From the NCBI RefSeq assembly GCF_900100795.1, contig NZ_FNCO01000014.1:1-64000 (forward strand): a DNA stretch of 64,000 nucleotides, in the 5' to 3' direction. This stretch comes from Pseudomonas abietaniphila. GTDB lineage: Bacteria > Pseudomonadota > Gammaproteobacteria > Pseudomonadales > Pseudomonadaceae. Positions within the stretch are counted from its first letter, which is position 1. Each line of letters starts with the position of its first letter. A program made the translations under genes and the position numbers. Below the pieces are notes generated by a model that saw only the letters and a program-made list of their open reading frames with translations, made no database searches and was not told where the DNA came from. Shown one piece after another: positions 16,721 to 24,895 of the stretch.

Positions 16721-17689
16721 ATGAACCCGCTTCCCGTCATCGACATTTCCCCGCTCTACGCTCAAGACGATCAGGCCTGGCACGTGGTTGCCCGGCGCAT
16801 CGATGCGGCGTGCCGTGAATGGGGTTTCTTCTACATCAAGGGCCACCCGATCAGCGCCGAACGTATCGAGCACGTGATCGGCAGCGCTCAGCGTTTTTTC
16901 GCCCAGCCCCTGAGCGAGAAGCTGAAAATCGACATCACCCAAAGCCAGCATCATCGCGGGTACGGGGCGATTGCCACCGAGCAACTGGACCCTGATCTGC
17001 CCAGCGATCTGAAGGAAACCTTCGACATGGGTCTGCATCTGCCTGCCGATCATCCCGACGTGCTGGCGGGCAAGCCGTTGCGCGGACCTAACCGTCACCC
17101 TGATCTGCCGGGGTGGCAGGCACTCATGGAACAGCATTACCGAGACATGCAGGCCCTGGCCCTGACGCTGCTAAGGGCCATGACCCCGGCGTTGGGCATC
17201 GAACGCGACTTCTTCGATCAACGCTTCGAGCAACCCGTCAGCGTGTTGCGGATGATCCACTACCCGCCCCGTCACACCGCCACCAGCGAACAGCAACAAG
17301 GCGCGGGCGCTCACACCGACTACGGCTGCATCACCTTGCTTTACCAGGACGTCGCCGGAGGTCTTCAGGTGCGTGATGTTCGCGGCCAGTGGGTCGATGC
17401 GCCGCCCATCGATGGCACCTTCGTGGTCAATCTGGGGGACATGATGGCGCGCTGGAGTAATGATCAGTACGTGTCGACGCCGCACCGGGTCATCAGTCCG
17501 CTGGGCGTCGATCGCTATTCGATGCCGTTCTTCGCCGAACCGCATCCCGATACCCGTGTTGAATGCCTGCCCGGCTGCACCGACGAGCACCATCCTCCAC
17601 TCTACCCACCGACCACGTGCGCCGAGTTTCTGCTGTCACGTTTCGCCGACACCTATGCCTACAGAAGGGAGCAAGACGCGACGGTCTGA
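16721..17689 (+). CDS. 2-oxoglutarate/Fe(II)-type oxygenase, isopenicillin N synthase-like
   Basis: A 322-residue non-haem iron oxygenase with the DIOX_N domain (about 4-120) and the 2OG-FeII_Oxy domain (about 170-275). The iron ligands His198, Asp200 and His255 are present. The 2-oxoglutarate anchor RxS (Arg265-Ser267) is intact, so 2-oxoglutarate is the likely co-substrate. CGGAG precedes the ATG. It lies 79 bases before the adenine/adenosine deaminase, the same pairing as PA0147-PA0148 in P. aeruginosa. The substrate is unknown; the setting suggests a purine or a nucleoside. Confidence 0.82.
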   Translation: MNPLPVIDISPLYAQDDQAWHVVARRIDAACREWGFFYIKGHPISAERIEHVIGSAQRFFAQPLSEKLKIDITQSQHHRGYGAIATEQLDPDLPSDLKETFDMGLHLPADHPDVLAGKPLRGPNRHPDLPGWQALMEQHYRDMQALALTLLRAMTPALGIERDFFDQRFEQPVSVLRMIHYPPRHTATSEQQQGAGAHTDYGCITLLYQDVAGGLQVRDVRGQWVDAPPIDGTFVVNLGDMMARWSNDQYVSTPHRVISPLGVDRYSMPFFAEPHPDTRVECLPGCTDEHHPPLYPPTTCAEFLLSRFADTYAYRREQDATV

Positions 17690-17768
17690 ACCGTCCGGTC
17701 AGGTTTTCACCCAGCCGCCGCGCTCAACTCTGTAGAATGCCCACCATTGCACCTGATGAGAAAAGCAC

Positions 17769-18722
17769 ATGTACGACTGGTTGAATGCCCTGCCCAAGGC
17801 TGAATTACACCTGCATCTGGAGGGCTCGCTAGAGCCTGAACTGCTGTTCGCCCTGGCCGAACGCAACAAGATTGCCCTGCCCTGGAATGACGTCGACGCC
17901 CTGCGCAAGGCATACGCGTTCAACAACCTGCAGGAGTTTCTCGACCTGTACTACCAGGGCGCGGACGTCCTGCGCACCGAGCAGGATTTCTACGACCTGA
18001 CCTGGGCCTACCTGCAACGCTGCAAGGCCCAGAACGTCATCCACACCGAACCCTTCTTCGATCCGCAGACCCACACCGATCGCGGCATTGCGTTTGAAGT
18101 CGTGCTGAACGGCATCGCCGGTGCATTGAAAGACGGCAAGGAGCAACTAGGTGTAGGCAGCGGCCTGATCCTCAGTTTCCTGCGCCACCTGAGCGAAGAA
18201 GAGGCCGAGAAAACCCTCGACATGGCCCTGCCGTACCGTGACGCGTTCGTCGCCGTCGGTCTGGACAGTTCTGAAATGGGGCACCCGCCGAGCAAGTTTC
18301 AGCGGGTATTCGATCGTGCCCGCAATGAAGGCTTCCTGACCGTTGCGCACGCTGGCGAAGAAGGCCCGCCCGAGTACATCTGGGAAGCACTGGACCTGTT
18401 GAAGATCCAGCGCATCGACCATGGCGTGCGCGCGATCGAAGACGAACGCTTGATGCAACGCATCATCGACGAGCAAATTCCGCTCACGGTATGCCCGCTC
18501 TCAAACACCAAGCTCTGCGTGTTCGACCACATGAGCCAGCACAACATCCTCGACATGCTCGAGCGTGGGGTGAAGGTCACGGTGAACTCTGATGACCCGG
18601 CCTACTTTGGCGGGTACGTGACTGAAAACTTCCAGGCGCTGCACGAGCATCTGGGCATGACCCAGGATCAGGCGAAACGTCTGGCGCAGAACAGCCTCGA
18701 TGCGCGGTTGATCAAGCCCTGA
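17769..18722 (+). CDS. Adenine deaminase (adenosine deaminase family)
   Basis: A 317-residue member of the metal-dependent adenosine deaminase family. Zinc ligands His14 and His16 are in ELHLHLEGS; the catalytic His-Ala-Gly-Glu-Glu and the NSDDPAYFGG metal-Asp motif are intact. The P. aeruginosa homologue PA0148, annotated as adenosine deaminase, was shown to prefer adenine, giving hypoxanthine, so adenine is the better prediction. A promoter-like TGTAGAAT lies at about 17731. It ends the purine salvage group. Confidence 0.85.
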   Translation: MYDWLNALPKAELHLHLEGSLEPELLFALAERNKIALPWNDVDALRKAYAFNNLQEFLDLYYQGADVLRTEQDFYDLTWAYLQRCKAQNVIHTEPFFDPQTHTDRGIAFEVVLNGIAGALKDGKEQLGVGSGLILSFLRHLSEEEAEKTLDMALPYRDAFVAVGLDSSEMGHPPSKFQRVFDRARNEGFLTVAHAGEEGPPEYIWEALDLLKIQRIDHGVRAIEDERLMQRIIDEQIPLTVCPLSNTKLCVFDHMSQHNILDMLERGVKVTVNSDDPAYFGGYVTENFQALHEHLGMTQDQAKRLAQNSLDARLIKP

Positions 18723-18831
18723 TACCAAGGGCTTGCTACACACCTTCAGCAGCCATGCGGTTTGCCAGCGGTGCGGATGTCAACATCGCCACCCTCGCCA
18801 AACCGTGCGGCGCGTATTGCGCCGGCAATCC

Positions 18832-19524
18832 TCAAGCGGCCGCCGCAATCTTGTTGATTTCACGCTGCCCGTTCGACGACACCTGAAGCGTGCAAGCCTC
18901 CTCCGTCGTGCGCAACCAACCCAACTGCATGAACAGTTGCAGTAACCCGGCGCCCAAGGCACCGCCAAGGTGCGGGCTCACCTCGTTGCAATCGGCGCAG
19001 GCACACACGGTTTCCCGCTGCCTGTGAGCCAGTGCAGGCACGAAGATTCCGCGTTCGGCAAACCGTGAAATCCCGACGTTCGTCACCTCCAGGCGCTGAT
19101 CGGACTGTTCGATCCAGCCCGCCCCCAGCATGCGCTGGTACAACTCCGTCCCCAGTTCCCCGCCGAGATGATCGGCGCACACGCTCGCGCGGCGTAATGG
19201 CAACGGAGGTAACGGCTGCGCGACACTGCGATTGACCACTTCGGCACTGATCATCGAAGCACTGGCCAGCGCCTGTACTGCCGCGCCGACTTCCGGCGCG
19301 GCCAGTCTGAAAAACCGCTTTCGCCCGCGCACTTCCTGCCGGAGCAATCCGCCGGAGGCCAAACGCGCCAGGTGCGCACCCGCCGAGGAGGTCGACAAGC
19401 CTGCCAGCAATGCCAACTCGTCGGCCGCTCGCGAGGTCCCGTCCATCAATGCCCACATCATCGCACTGCGCTTGGGATCCGCCAGCAGCGCGGCAATCTG
19501 ACTGATGCAAGGTGCGTGTTCCAT
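18832..19524 (-). CDS. ArsR-type winged-helix regulator with cysteine-rich C-terminal half
   Basis: A 230-residue protein. An ArsR-type winged HTH occupies residues 1-85 (DELALLAGLSTSSAGAHLARL). The C-terminal half holds two similar segments: SVCADHLGGELGTEL...GW, then VCACADCNEV followed by PHLGGALGAGLLQLF...GW. Four cysteines cluster in or near these segments, which could bind a metal or sense oxidation. It is convergent with the deaminase gene. The adjacent exporter at 20198, about 670 bases upstream and on the same strand, is a possible target. Ligand and targets are unknown. Confidence 0.75.
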   Translation of the reverse strand: MEHAPCISQIAALLADPKRSAMMWALMDGTSRAADELALLAGLSTSSAGAHLARLASGGLLRQEVRGRKRFFRLAAPEVGAAVQALASASMISAEVVNRSVAQPLPPLPLRRASVCADHLGGELGTELYQRMLGAGWIEQSDQRLEVTNVGISRFAERGIFVPALAHRQRETVCACADCNEVSPHLGGALGAGLLQLFMQLGWLRTTEEACTLQVSSNGQREINKIAAAA

Positions 19525-20197
19525 GTCTTCACTCCCTGTTGAAACATTCGTCTACTACGAGGACCGGCTCGCCATGCACGGTATGCCGCCATGATCGTTG
19601 CATGGCACACATGATGGCGTTGATCTGCATCACCTCATGGAAACTCTGAACGGCCTGATTCGCCCAGTCGTACAGATTGGCTCAAGCCGTCAGGACAGTT
19701 TCAATGTTGCGCCAGTAATGGGATCCACGGTGGGTGCACAGTATAAGCGTTGCATCTACGCAGAGAATTGGCTTCACCAAGTCGGGTGTTGAAGCTTGTC
19801 AGCCCCTTAGGTAAAACATCGGGCAAAGGGTCGCATTCCCTCGATGCCGCGACATGCTTCACAAAGCAGCCAGAAACCGCTTCGCACGGGCTTGTCAGTC
19901 CTCTTTGGGTAACAGTGGATGATTAATACCGAGGCAAATGCCTACAGCGAATATTCCAAAAACTCTCAAGAAAAAAATCCGCTGATCAAACAGGAACACC
20001 GGATTTATCCACTGAAAAAACTGTCCTGATTGTTTCTGCACAAAGCCAATGTAAGAAGATTCTATTTTTCAAGTAGTAAACAACTGTGGCGAAATCCAAT
20101 TCATTCGCACATCAGAAACACCCGGTGTATGTAACTCCACGCTTATCTGCCTGCTATCAGAAGGGTTCGGCAACGTCATCACGTCGCCGAACGGGCG
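19525..20197. other. 670-bp gap without a recognisable gene
   Basis: The region has lower GC than its surroundings, especially 19920-20130. The only ORF (19598-19792, 64 codons, plus strand) has no ribosome site and no recognisable family. I see no REP, tRNA or clear terminator. It could be a decayed gene or hold an unrecognised small RNA. Confidence 0.4.
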
Positions 20198-21406
20198 TCA
20201 CAGTCGTACATCGACAGGCGGGTTGAGGGCATCGCGTTTCAACTGTGCACGTCGGGTGAGCATGGCCAGACTCACAGCCAGAACGCCACACAAGGTAATG
20301 ACGGTCGCCATGGGCACGGCAGTGCCGTCATGCAGCACACCGACCAACGCCGCCGCGCCCGCCGCCACACTGAATTGAAGGCATCCCAGCAGCGCCGACG
20401 CGCTGCCGGCACGCTTGCCCTGCCCGGCCATCGCGCAAGCCGAGGCATTGGGAATGATGCACCCCAGACTGGCGATGTAGATGAACAGCGGGACCAGCAG
20501 CGGCCAGAGCTTTTCGGTGTGCAGCGAGGCGATCCCGAGCAGCACCAGCGCCGCGGCGAGGTAAAGCCAGACCATGCGCGACAACAACCATGCGGGCCCG
20601 AAACGGCCGACCAGGCGTGCGTTGACCTGTGCGACCAGGATGAAGCCTGCCGCGTTTGTACCGAACAGCCAGCCGTAGTGCTCGGCCGGGACGCCGTACA
20701 GCTTGATGAACACGAATGGAGAACCTGCGATGTAGGAAAACATTCCGGCCATCGCGATGCCGCCGGTCAATGCATGGCCCAGAAAAATCCGGTCCCCGAA
20801 CAGGCGCCAGTAGGAACCCAATGCGCCGGACAACGGCAGCCGCGGATGACCGGCCGGCATGCTTTCCGGAAGCCCCCACGCAACAGCCGCTGCCGTCATT
20901 GCACTGAACAGGGTCAACGTCATGAAAATCGTCTGCCAGCCGTACACATTCACCAGCAGACCGCCGAGCATCGGCGCCAGGATCGGGGCCAGTCCCATCA
21001 CCAGCATCAGCTGCGAAAACACTTTTGCCGACTCAACGGGGGAACATTTATCACTGACGATGGCCCGCGACAGCACCATGCCGGCGCACCCACCCAACGC
21101 CTGAACGAAGCGGGCAGCGATCAGCCACTCCAGAGTCGGCGCGAAGGCGCACGCCAGCGAAGCCAGCGTGAACAAACCCACGCCGAACAACAGCGGCAGG
21201 CGTCGGCCAAAACGGTCGGCGATCGGCCCATAAGCCAGTTGCCCGATGCTCAAGCCGAGGAAGTAAGAAGCCAGCGTCAACTGAACGTGTTGTTCATCCG
21301 TTGCGAATGCCAGTGCAATGGCCGGAAAACCGGGCAAATAAAAGTCGATGGCCAATGGGCCGAAAGCGCTGAGTGCGCCAAGGATCAGGATCGTTCGCAG
21401 GTTCAT
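20198..21406 (-). CDS. Bcr/CflA-family multidrug efflux MFS transporter
   Basis: A 402-residue, twelve-helix MFS exporter. The opening GALSAFGPLAIDFYLPGFPAIA and the first cytoplasmic loop motif GQLAYGPIADRFGRRLPL are diagnostic of the Bcr/CflA drug-resistance group (bicyclomycin, chloramphenicol, sulfonamides, dipeptides). AGGA precedes the ATG. It stands alone between intergenic gaps. The substrate cannot be predicted. Confidence 0.85.
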   Translation of the reverse strand: MNLRTILILGALSAFGPLAIDFYLPGFPAIALAFATDEQHVQLTLASYFLGLSIGQLAYGPIADRFGRRLPLLFGVGLFTLASLACAFAPTLEWLIAARFVQALGGCAGMVLSRAIVSDKCSPVESAKVFSQLMLVMGLAPILAPMLGGLLVNVYGWQTIFMTLTLFSAMTAAAVAWGLPESMPAGHPRLPLSGALGSYWRLFGDRIFLGHALTGGIAMAGMFSYIAGSPFVFIKLYGVPAEHYGWLFGTNAAGFILVAQVNARLVGRFGPAWLLSRMVWLYLAAALVLLGIASLHTEKLWPLLVPLFIYIASLGCIIPNASACAMAGQGKRAGSASALLGCLQFSVAAGAAALVGVLHDGTAVPMATVITLCGVLAVSLAMLTRRAQLKRDALNPPVDVRL

Positions 21407-21634
21407 TCATCTTCCTAAGCAGTTTCGCGCAGCGGGACAGTCTACCAACCCTGAATCTTCGCAGGCCGTCGACAAGAAAATTACTAAAAGTTTTTTCAGG
21501 CTACTGAGCCGTCAGGCAGAAATTCGGAACTAATCACGGTATACCGGGCATCGGTTAATGGATTTCTCACAACGCTTTTACACATAACTCACAGATCCGC
21601 TTCTAGACTTTTTACATAAGTCGAGGATACGGAA

Positions 21635-21994
21635 ATGAATACGCGTTGGGTTGTGCTGTGGTGCTGCTTGGTTGTCGCCGGATGTCAGTCTACCCACGAC
21701 CAGTTACTGGCCGAAGGTTACCCGCCGGCATTTGCGGACGGTTTTCAGGATGGTTGCGGGAGTGGTCGGCAGTCCGTGGATATCATGAAAGGGCAATACA
21801 AAAAGGACGTGCCGCGCTATTTGCGCGACACGATTTACGCGCAAGGCTGGAGTGACGGTTTCCGCCAGTGCCAGGCCCAACTGGAAAACCGCAATGTTCA
21901 GGATCAGGGGCGAGACAGCATCTGGAACGACCGGGACCGCGCCTGGGAGCAACAGAGAACCCAGGACGCCGCCAAGGCTTATCGCTCTCATTGA
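21635..21994 (+). CDS. Small lipoprotein of unknown function
   Basis: A 119-residue protein with a lipoprotein signal (MNTRWVVLW... lipobox VAGC, Cys17). The mature part is hydrophilic, with paired cysteines (GCGSG, RQCQ) and conserved-looking F-x-D-G-x-x-D-G and W-S-D-G-F-R motifs. CGAGGA precedes the ATG. It is probably anchored in the outer or inner membrane facing the periplasm. I do not recognise a function. The GreB-like gene follows after 86 bases on the same strand. Confidence 0.75.
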   Translation: MNTRWVVLWCCLVVAGCQSTHDQLLAEGYPPAFADGFQDGCGSGRQSVDIMKGQYKKDVPRYLRDTIYAQGWSDGFRQCQAQLENRNVQDQGRDSIWNDRDRAWEQQRTQDAAKAYRSH

Positions 21995-22080
21995 CGCTCA
22001 CGTCGTTGCGGGACATTTGGCGAAACTTATCGAATGCGATCATGGCCCAACGTTCATGAACGTGAACAGGAGAGCACCTC

Positions 22081-22578
22081 ATGAGTCGGGCCTTCGTCAA
22101 TGAAGATAACGCTGCCGCGCAGGCAAGCCAGCCAGTCGAGCGACAGGTCAGCGAACAACCGAATTACGTGACGGCACGTGGTCTTGCTCAGTTGCAGGAC
22201 GATGTCTCGTTATTGCAGGCGCAACACAGCGATGAATCCGCGCGTGGCGAGAACGCCGACAAGCAGCGCCTGGCCGATATCGAACGGGACCTGCGTTACT
22301 TCAATCAACGCCTGCAGAGTGCTCAAGTGGTCACGCCTGCCGTGTCCACTGACAAGGTGCAGATCGGCAGTTGGGTGACCTTTGCCGATGAGCAGGACAA
22401 TCAGCAGCGTGTGCAGTTGGTGGGGGAAGATCAGGCGGATGCGACGAGCCAGTTGATCAACTGGGCATCGCCGCTGGGCAAGGCATTGCTGGGTGGGGAA
22501 GTCGGGGATGAGGTCAGCTGGAAACGGCCGGTCGGCGATCAGGTGATTGAAATTGTGCAGATCGAGGGGGATGGTTGA
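22081..22578 (+). CDS. GreA/GreB-like transcription factor
   Basis: A 165-residue protein with an N-terminal coiled-coil-like segment (about 30-90) and a C-terminal FKBP-like Gre domain (QIGSWVTFADEQ, SPLGKALLGGEVGDEVSW). GreA/GreB proteins enter the RNA polymerase secondary channel and stimulate cleavage of backtracked RNA. The N-terminal 30 residues are an unrelated polar extension, and I do not see the usual acidic tip of the coiled coil with confidence. It may therefore be a Gre paralogue rather than a cleavage factor. AGGAGAG precedes the ATG. Confidence 0.7.
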   Translation: MSRAFVNEDNAAAQASQPVERQVSEQPNYVTARGLAQLQDDVSLLQAQHSDESARGENADKQRLADIERDLRYFNQRLQSAQVVTPAVSTDKVQIGSWVTFADEQDNQQRVQLVGEDQADATSQLINWASPLGKALLGGEVGDEVSWKRPVGDQVIEIVQIEGDG

Positions 22579-22672
22579 TGACCCGCAAGCCCTCGTTGCC
22601 GAAGCTTCCAGGTTTTGAGAGATACCCCAAAACGTTCTTGCAGGTCATCTGACATTTCCGTCACCTGACCCA

Positions 22673-22713
22673 CCGCATTCGCTGCCCTCGTAACCTCGGA
22701 CGTCTCCTACAGG
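22673..22713. repeat. Single GTTACGA-type REP unit
   Basis: CGCATTCGCTGCCCTCGTAACC and the following TCTCCTACAGG are nearly the same as the unit at 12358-12396 and the inverse of 52218-52258. It lies in the 250-base gap between the convergent GreB-like and ettA genes. Confidence 0.6.
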
Positions 22714-22786
22714 TACCGGGCCTATGCGCAGATCTGGTTCCACCCAATGTGTGAGTTGCGTTCATGCAGCCACTGACGACACGCGC

Positions 22787-22816
22787 AAAAAAAACGGAGC
22801 CCGAGGGCTCCGTTTT
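22787..22816 (-). terminator. Intrinsic terminator of ettA
   Basis: On the minus strand AAAACGGAGCCC-TCG-GGGCTCCG is followed by eight T residues, 18 bases after the ettA stop codon. It is a perfect GC-rich stem with a strong U-tract. The A-run on the other side means it could also act weakly on plus-strand transcripts from the GreB-like gene. Confidence 0.9.
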
Positions 22817-22833
22817 CATGACACTCGCCTGAT

Positions 22834-24498
22834 TCAGGCGAGTTTCTTGTGGCGCACGCGATGCGGTTGGGCAGCGGCGTCGCCCAGACGCTTCTTGCGA
22901 TCGGCTTCGTACTCGGTGTAGTTGCCTTCGAAGAACACGGCTTGCGAGTCGTCTTCGTACGCCAGGATGTGGGTCGCCACGCGGTCCAGGAACCACCGAT
23001 CGTGGGAGATCACAATGGCGGCGCCCGGGAAGTCCAGCAGGGCTTCTTCCAGGGAACGCAAGGTTTCGACGTCGAGGTCGTTGGACGGTTCGTCGAGCAG
23101 CAGGACGTTGCCGCCCTCTTTCAGGGTCAGCGCCAGGTGCAAGCGACCGCGCTCCCCCCCGGAGAGGTCTTTGACGAACTTCTGTTGATCGCCACCCTTG
23201 AAGTTGAAACGACCGACGTAGGTGCGCGACGGGATTTCATAGTTGCCGATCTTGATCTGATCGGAGCCATCGGAAATCTGTGCGAACACCGTCTTGCTGC
23301 CGTCCAGGTCGTCACGGCTCTGATCGACGCAGGCCAGTTGCACGGTTTCACCGATTTCAATGGAGCCTGAATCGGGTTGTTCCTTGCCCATCAGCATGCG
23401 GAACAGGGTCGACTTACCGGCACCGTTACCGCCAATCACGCCGACGATGGCGCCTTTAGGCATCGCGAACGACAGGTTGTCGATCAACACGCGATCGCCG
23501 TAACCCTTGGTGACGTTCTTGAATTCGATGACCTTGTCGCCCAGACGTGGGCCAGCCGGGATGTAGATTTCGTTGGTTTCGCTGCGCTTCTGGAATTCCT
23601 GCGACTGCATTTCTTCGAAGCGTTGCAGACGGGCCTTGGATTTGGACTGACGCGCTTTGGCGCCTTTGCGCACCCACTCCAGCTCTTCCTTCATGGCCTT
23701 TTCGTGAGCCGATTGCTGCTTGGATTCCTGGGCCAGACGATCGGACTTGGCCTCGAGCCAGCCCGAATAGTTGCCCTCGTAAGGAATACCGGCGCCGCGG
23801 TCGAGTTCCAGAATCCAGCCGGCGACGTTGTCCAGGAAGTAACGGTCGTGCGTGATCGCGACCACGGTGCCCGGGAAGTCGTGCAGGAAGTGCTCAAGCC
23901 ATGCAACGGAATCGGCGTCCAGGTGGTTGGTCGGTTCGTCGAGCAGCAGCATGTCGGGCGCCGACAGCAGCAGACGGCACAGGGCCACGCGACGCTTTTC
24001 ACCACCGGACAGGTGTTCGACCTTGGCGTCCCAGGCTGGCAGACGCAGCGCATCGGCGGCGACTTCCAGTTGACGCTCCAGGTTGTGGCCATCGCTGGCC
24101 TGCAGGATGGCTTCCAGCTTGGCCTGTTCGGCGGCCAGCTTGTCGAAGTCGGCATCCGGTTCTGCGTAGGCAGCGTAGACCTCGTCCAGACGCGCCTGGG
24201 CGTCCTTGATCACACTGACCGCCTCCTCGACCACTTCACGGACGGTCTTGGTCGGGTCCAGCTGAGGTTCCTGCGGCAGGTAGCCGATGTTCAACTCGGG
24301 CATCGGGCGTGCTTCACCATCAAACTCGGTGTCGACACCGGCCATGATTTTCAGCAACGTGGATTTGCCCGAACCGTTAAGGCCGAGTACACCGATCTTG
24401 GCGCCCGGGAAGAACGACAGCGAGATGTTTTTCAGGATTTCCCGCTTCGGCGGAACAACTTTGCTCAGCCGATGCATGGTGAAGACGTATTGAGCCAT
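22834..24498 (-). CDS. ettA: Energy-dependent translational throttle protein EttA (ABC-F)
   Basis: A 554-residue ABC-F protein. Two ABC domains (Walker A GLNGSGKST and GGNGAGKST; signatures LSGGEKRR and LSGGERGR; Walker B MLLLDEPTNHLD and VLLLDEPSNDLD) flank the P-site interaction linker, with an arm insertion in the first domain. EttA binds the ribosomal E site and controls entry into elongation according to the ATP/ADP ratio. Length and the start MAQYVFTMHRLSK match the family. It is monocistronic, ending at the terminator at 22787. Confidence 0.95.
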   Translation of the reverse strand: MAQYVFTMHRLSKVVPPKREILKNISLSFFPGAKIGVLGLNGSGKSTLLKIMAGVDTEFDGEARPMPELNIGYLPQEPQLDPTKTVREVVEEAVSVIKDAQARLDEVYAAYAEPDADFDKLAAEQAKLEAILQASDGHNLERQLEVAADALRLPAWDAKVEHLSGGEKRRVALCRLLLSAPDMLLLDEPTNHLDADSVAWLEHFLHDFPGTVVAITHDRYFLDNVAGWILELDRGAGIPYEGNYSGWLEAKSDRLAQESKQQSAHEKAMKEELEWVRKGAKARQSKSKARLQRFEEMQSQEFQKRSETNEIYIPAGPRLGDKVIEFKNVTKGYGDRVLIDNLSFAMPKGAIVGVIGGNGAGKSTLFRMLMGKEQPDSGSIEIGETVQLACVDQSRDDLDGSKTVFAQISDGSDQIKIGNYEIPSRTYVGRFNFKGGDQQKFVKDLSGGERGRLHLALTLKEGGNVLLLDEPSNDLDVETLRSLEEALLDFPGAAIVISHDRWFLDRVATHILAYEDDSQAVFFEGNYTEYEADRKKRLGDAAAQPHRVRHKKLA

Positions 24499-24895
24499 GG
24501 AATGAAAACCTGGTTATGACGGTGAATAAAGGCGCGAGCGTTCGGGAGAAACCCGGTGCTCTGTCGCAAAAACAGCTTTTAAATGACCTCGCCACTTGCC
24601 GTCGGGCGCATCCGGGCCTTGAATTGATTAAGGCTTGACCAGAATAGCGGCGGCAAAACTTCCGAGCACCGGTCATAAAGCTGGAGCAATGTTTGCAGGC
24701 ATTGCGTAACGCTTGCAGAAATCGGGTGTCCCGCGCGTGGCGCAAAGCTACCCGAATGCAGTCGACAGGGCAAACCGTGCGGCCCAATGGGGCTGGCACT
24801 TAGCCACAAGTCAAGGCATGCTAGCCGCCCTTTGGGCGTCAAGCTTATAGTGCATTTCGCACACGCTGATTCAGTCCAGCAGTCAGGATCACAGT
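24499..24895. other. Divergent promoter region between ettA and morA
   Basis: About 400 bases with no credible gene. A short GC hairpin CCGCCC-TTT-GGGCG lies near 24826-24840, and a TATAGT hexamer that could be a -10 for morA lies near 24846. No clear -35 is seen. Promoters for both divergent genes must lie here. Confidence 0.4.

Noticed and set aside
18713..18735. Hairpin CAAGCCCT-GATACCA-AGGGCTTG at the end of the adenine deaminase gene
   Set aside because: It has no T-run on either strand and a short stem, so it is not a convincing intrinsic terminator.
24787..24815. Possible sigma-54 promoter (TGGCAC) upstream of morA
   Set aside because: The -12 element TTGC at the required spacing is missing.
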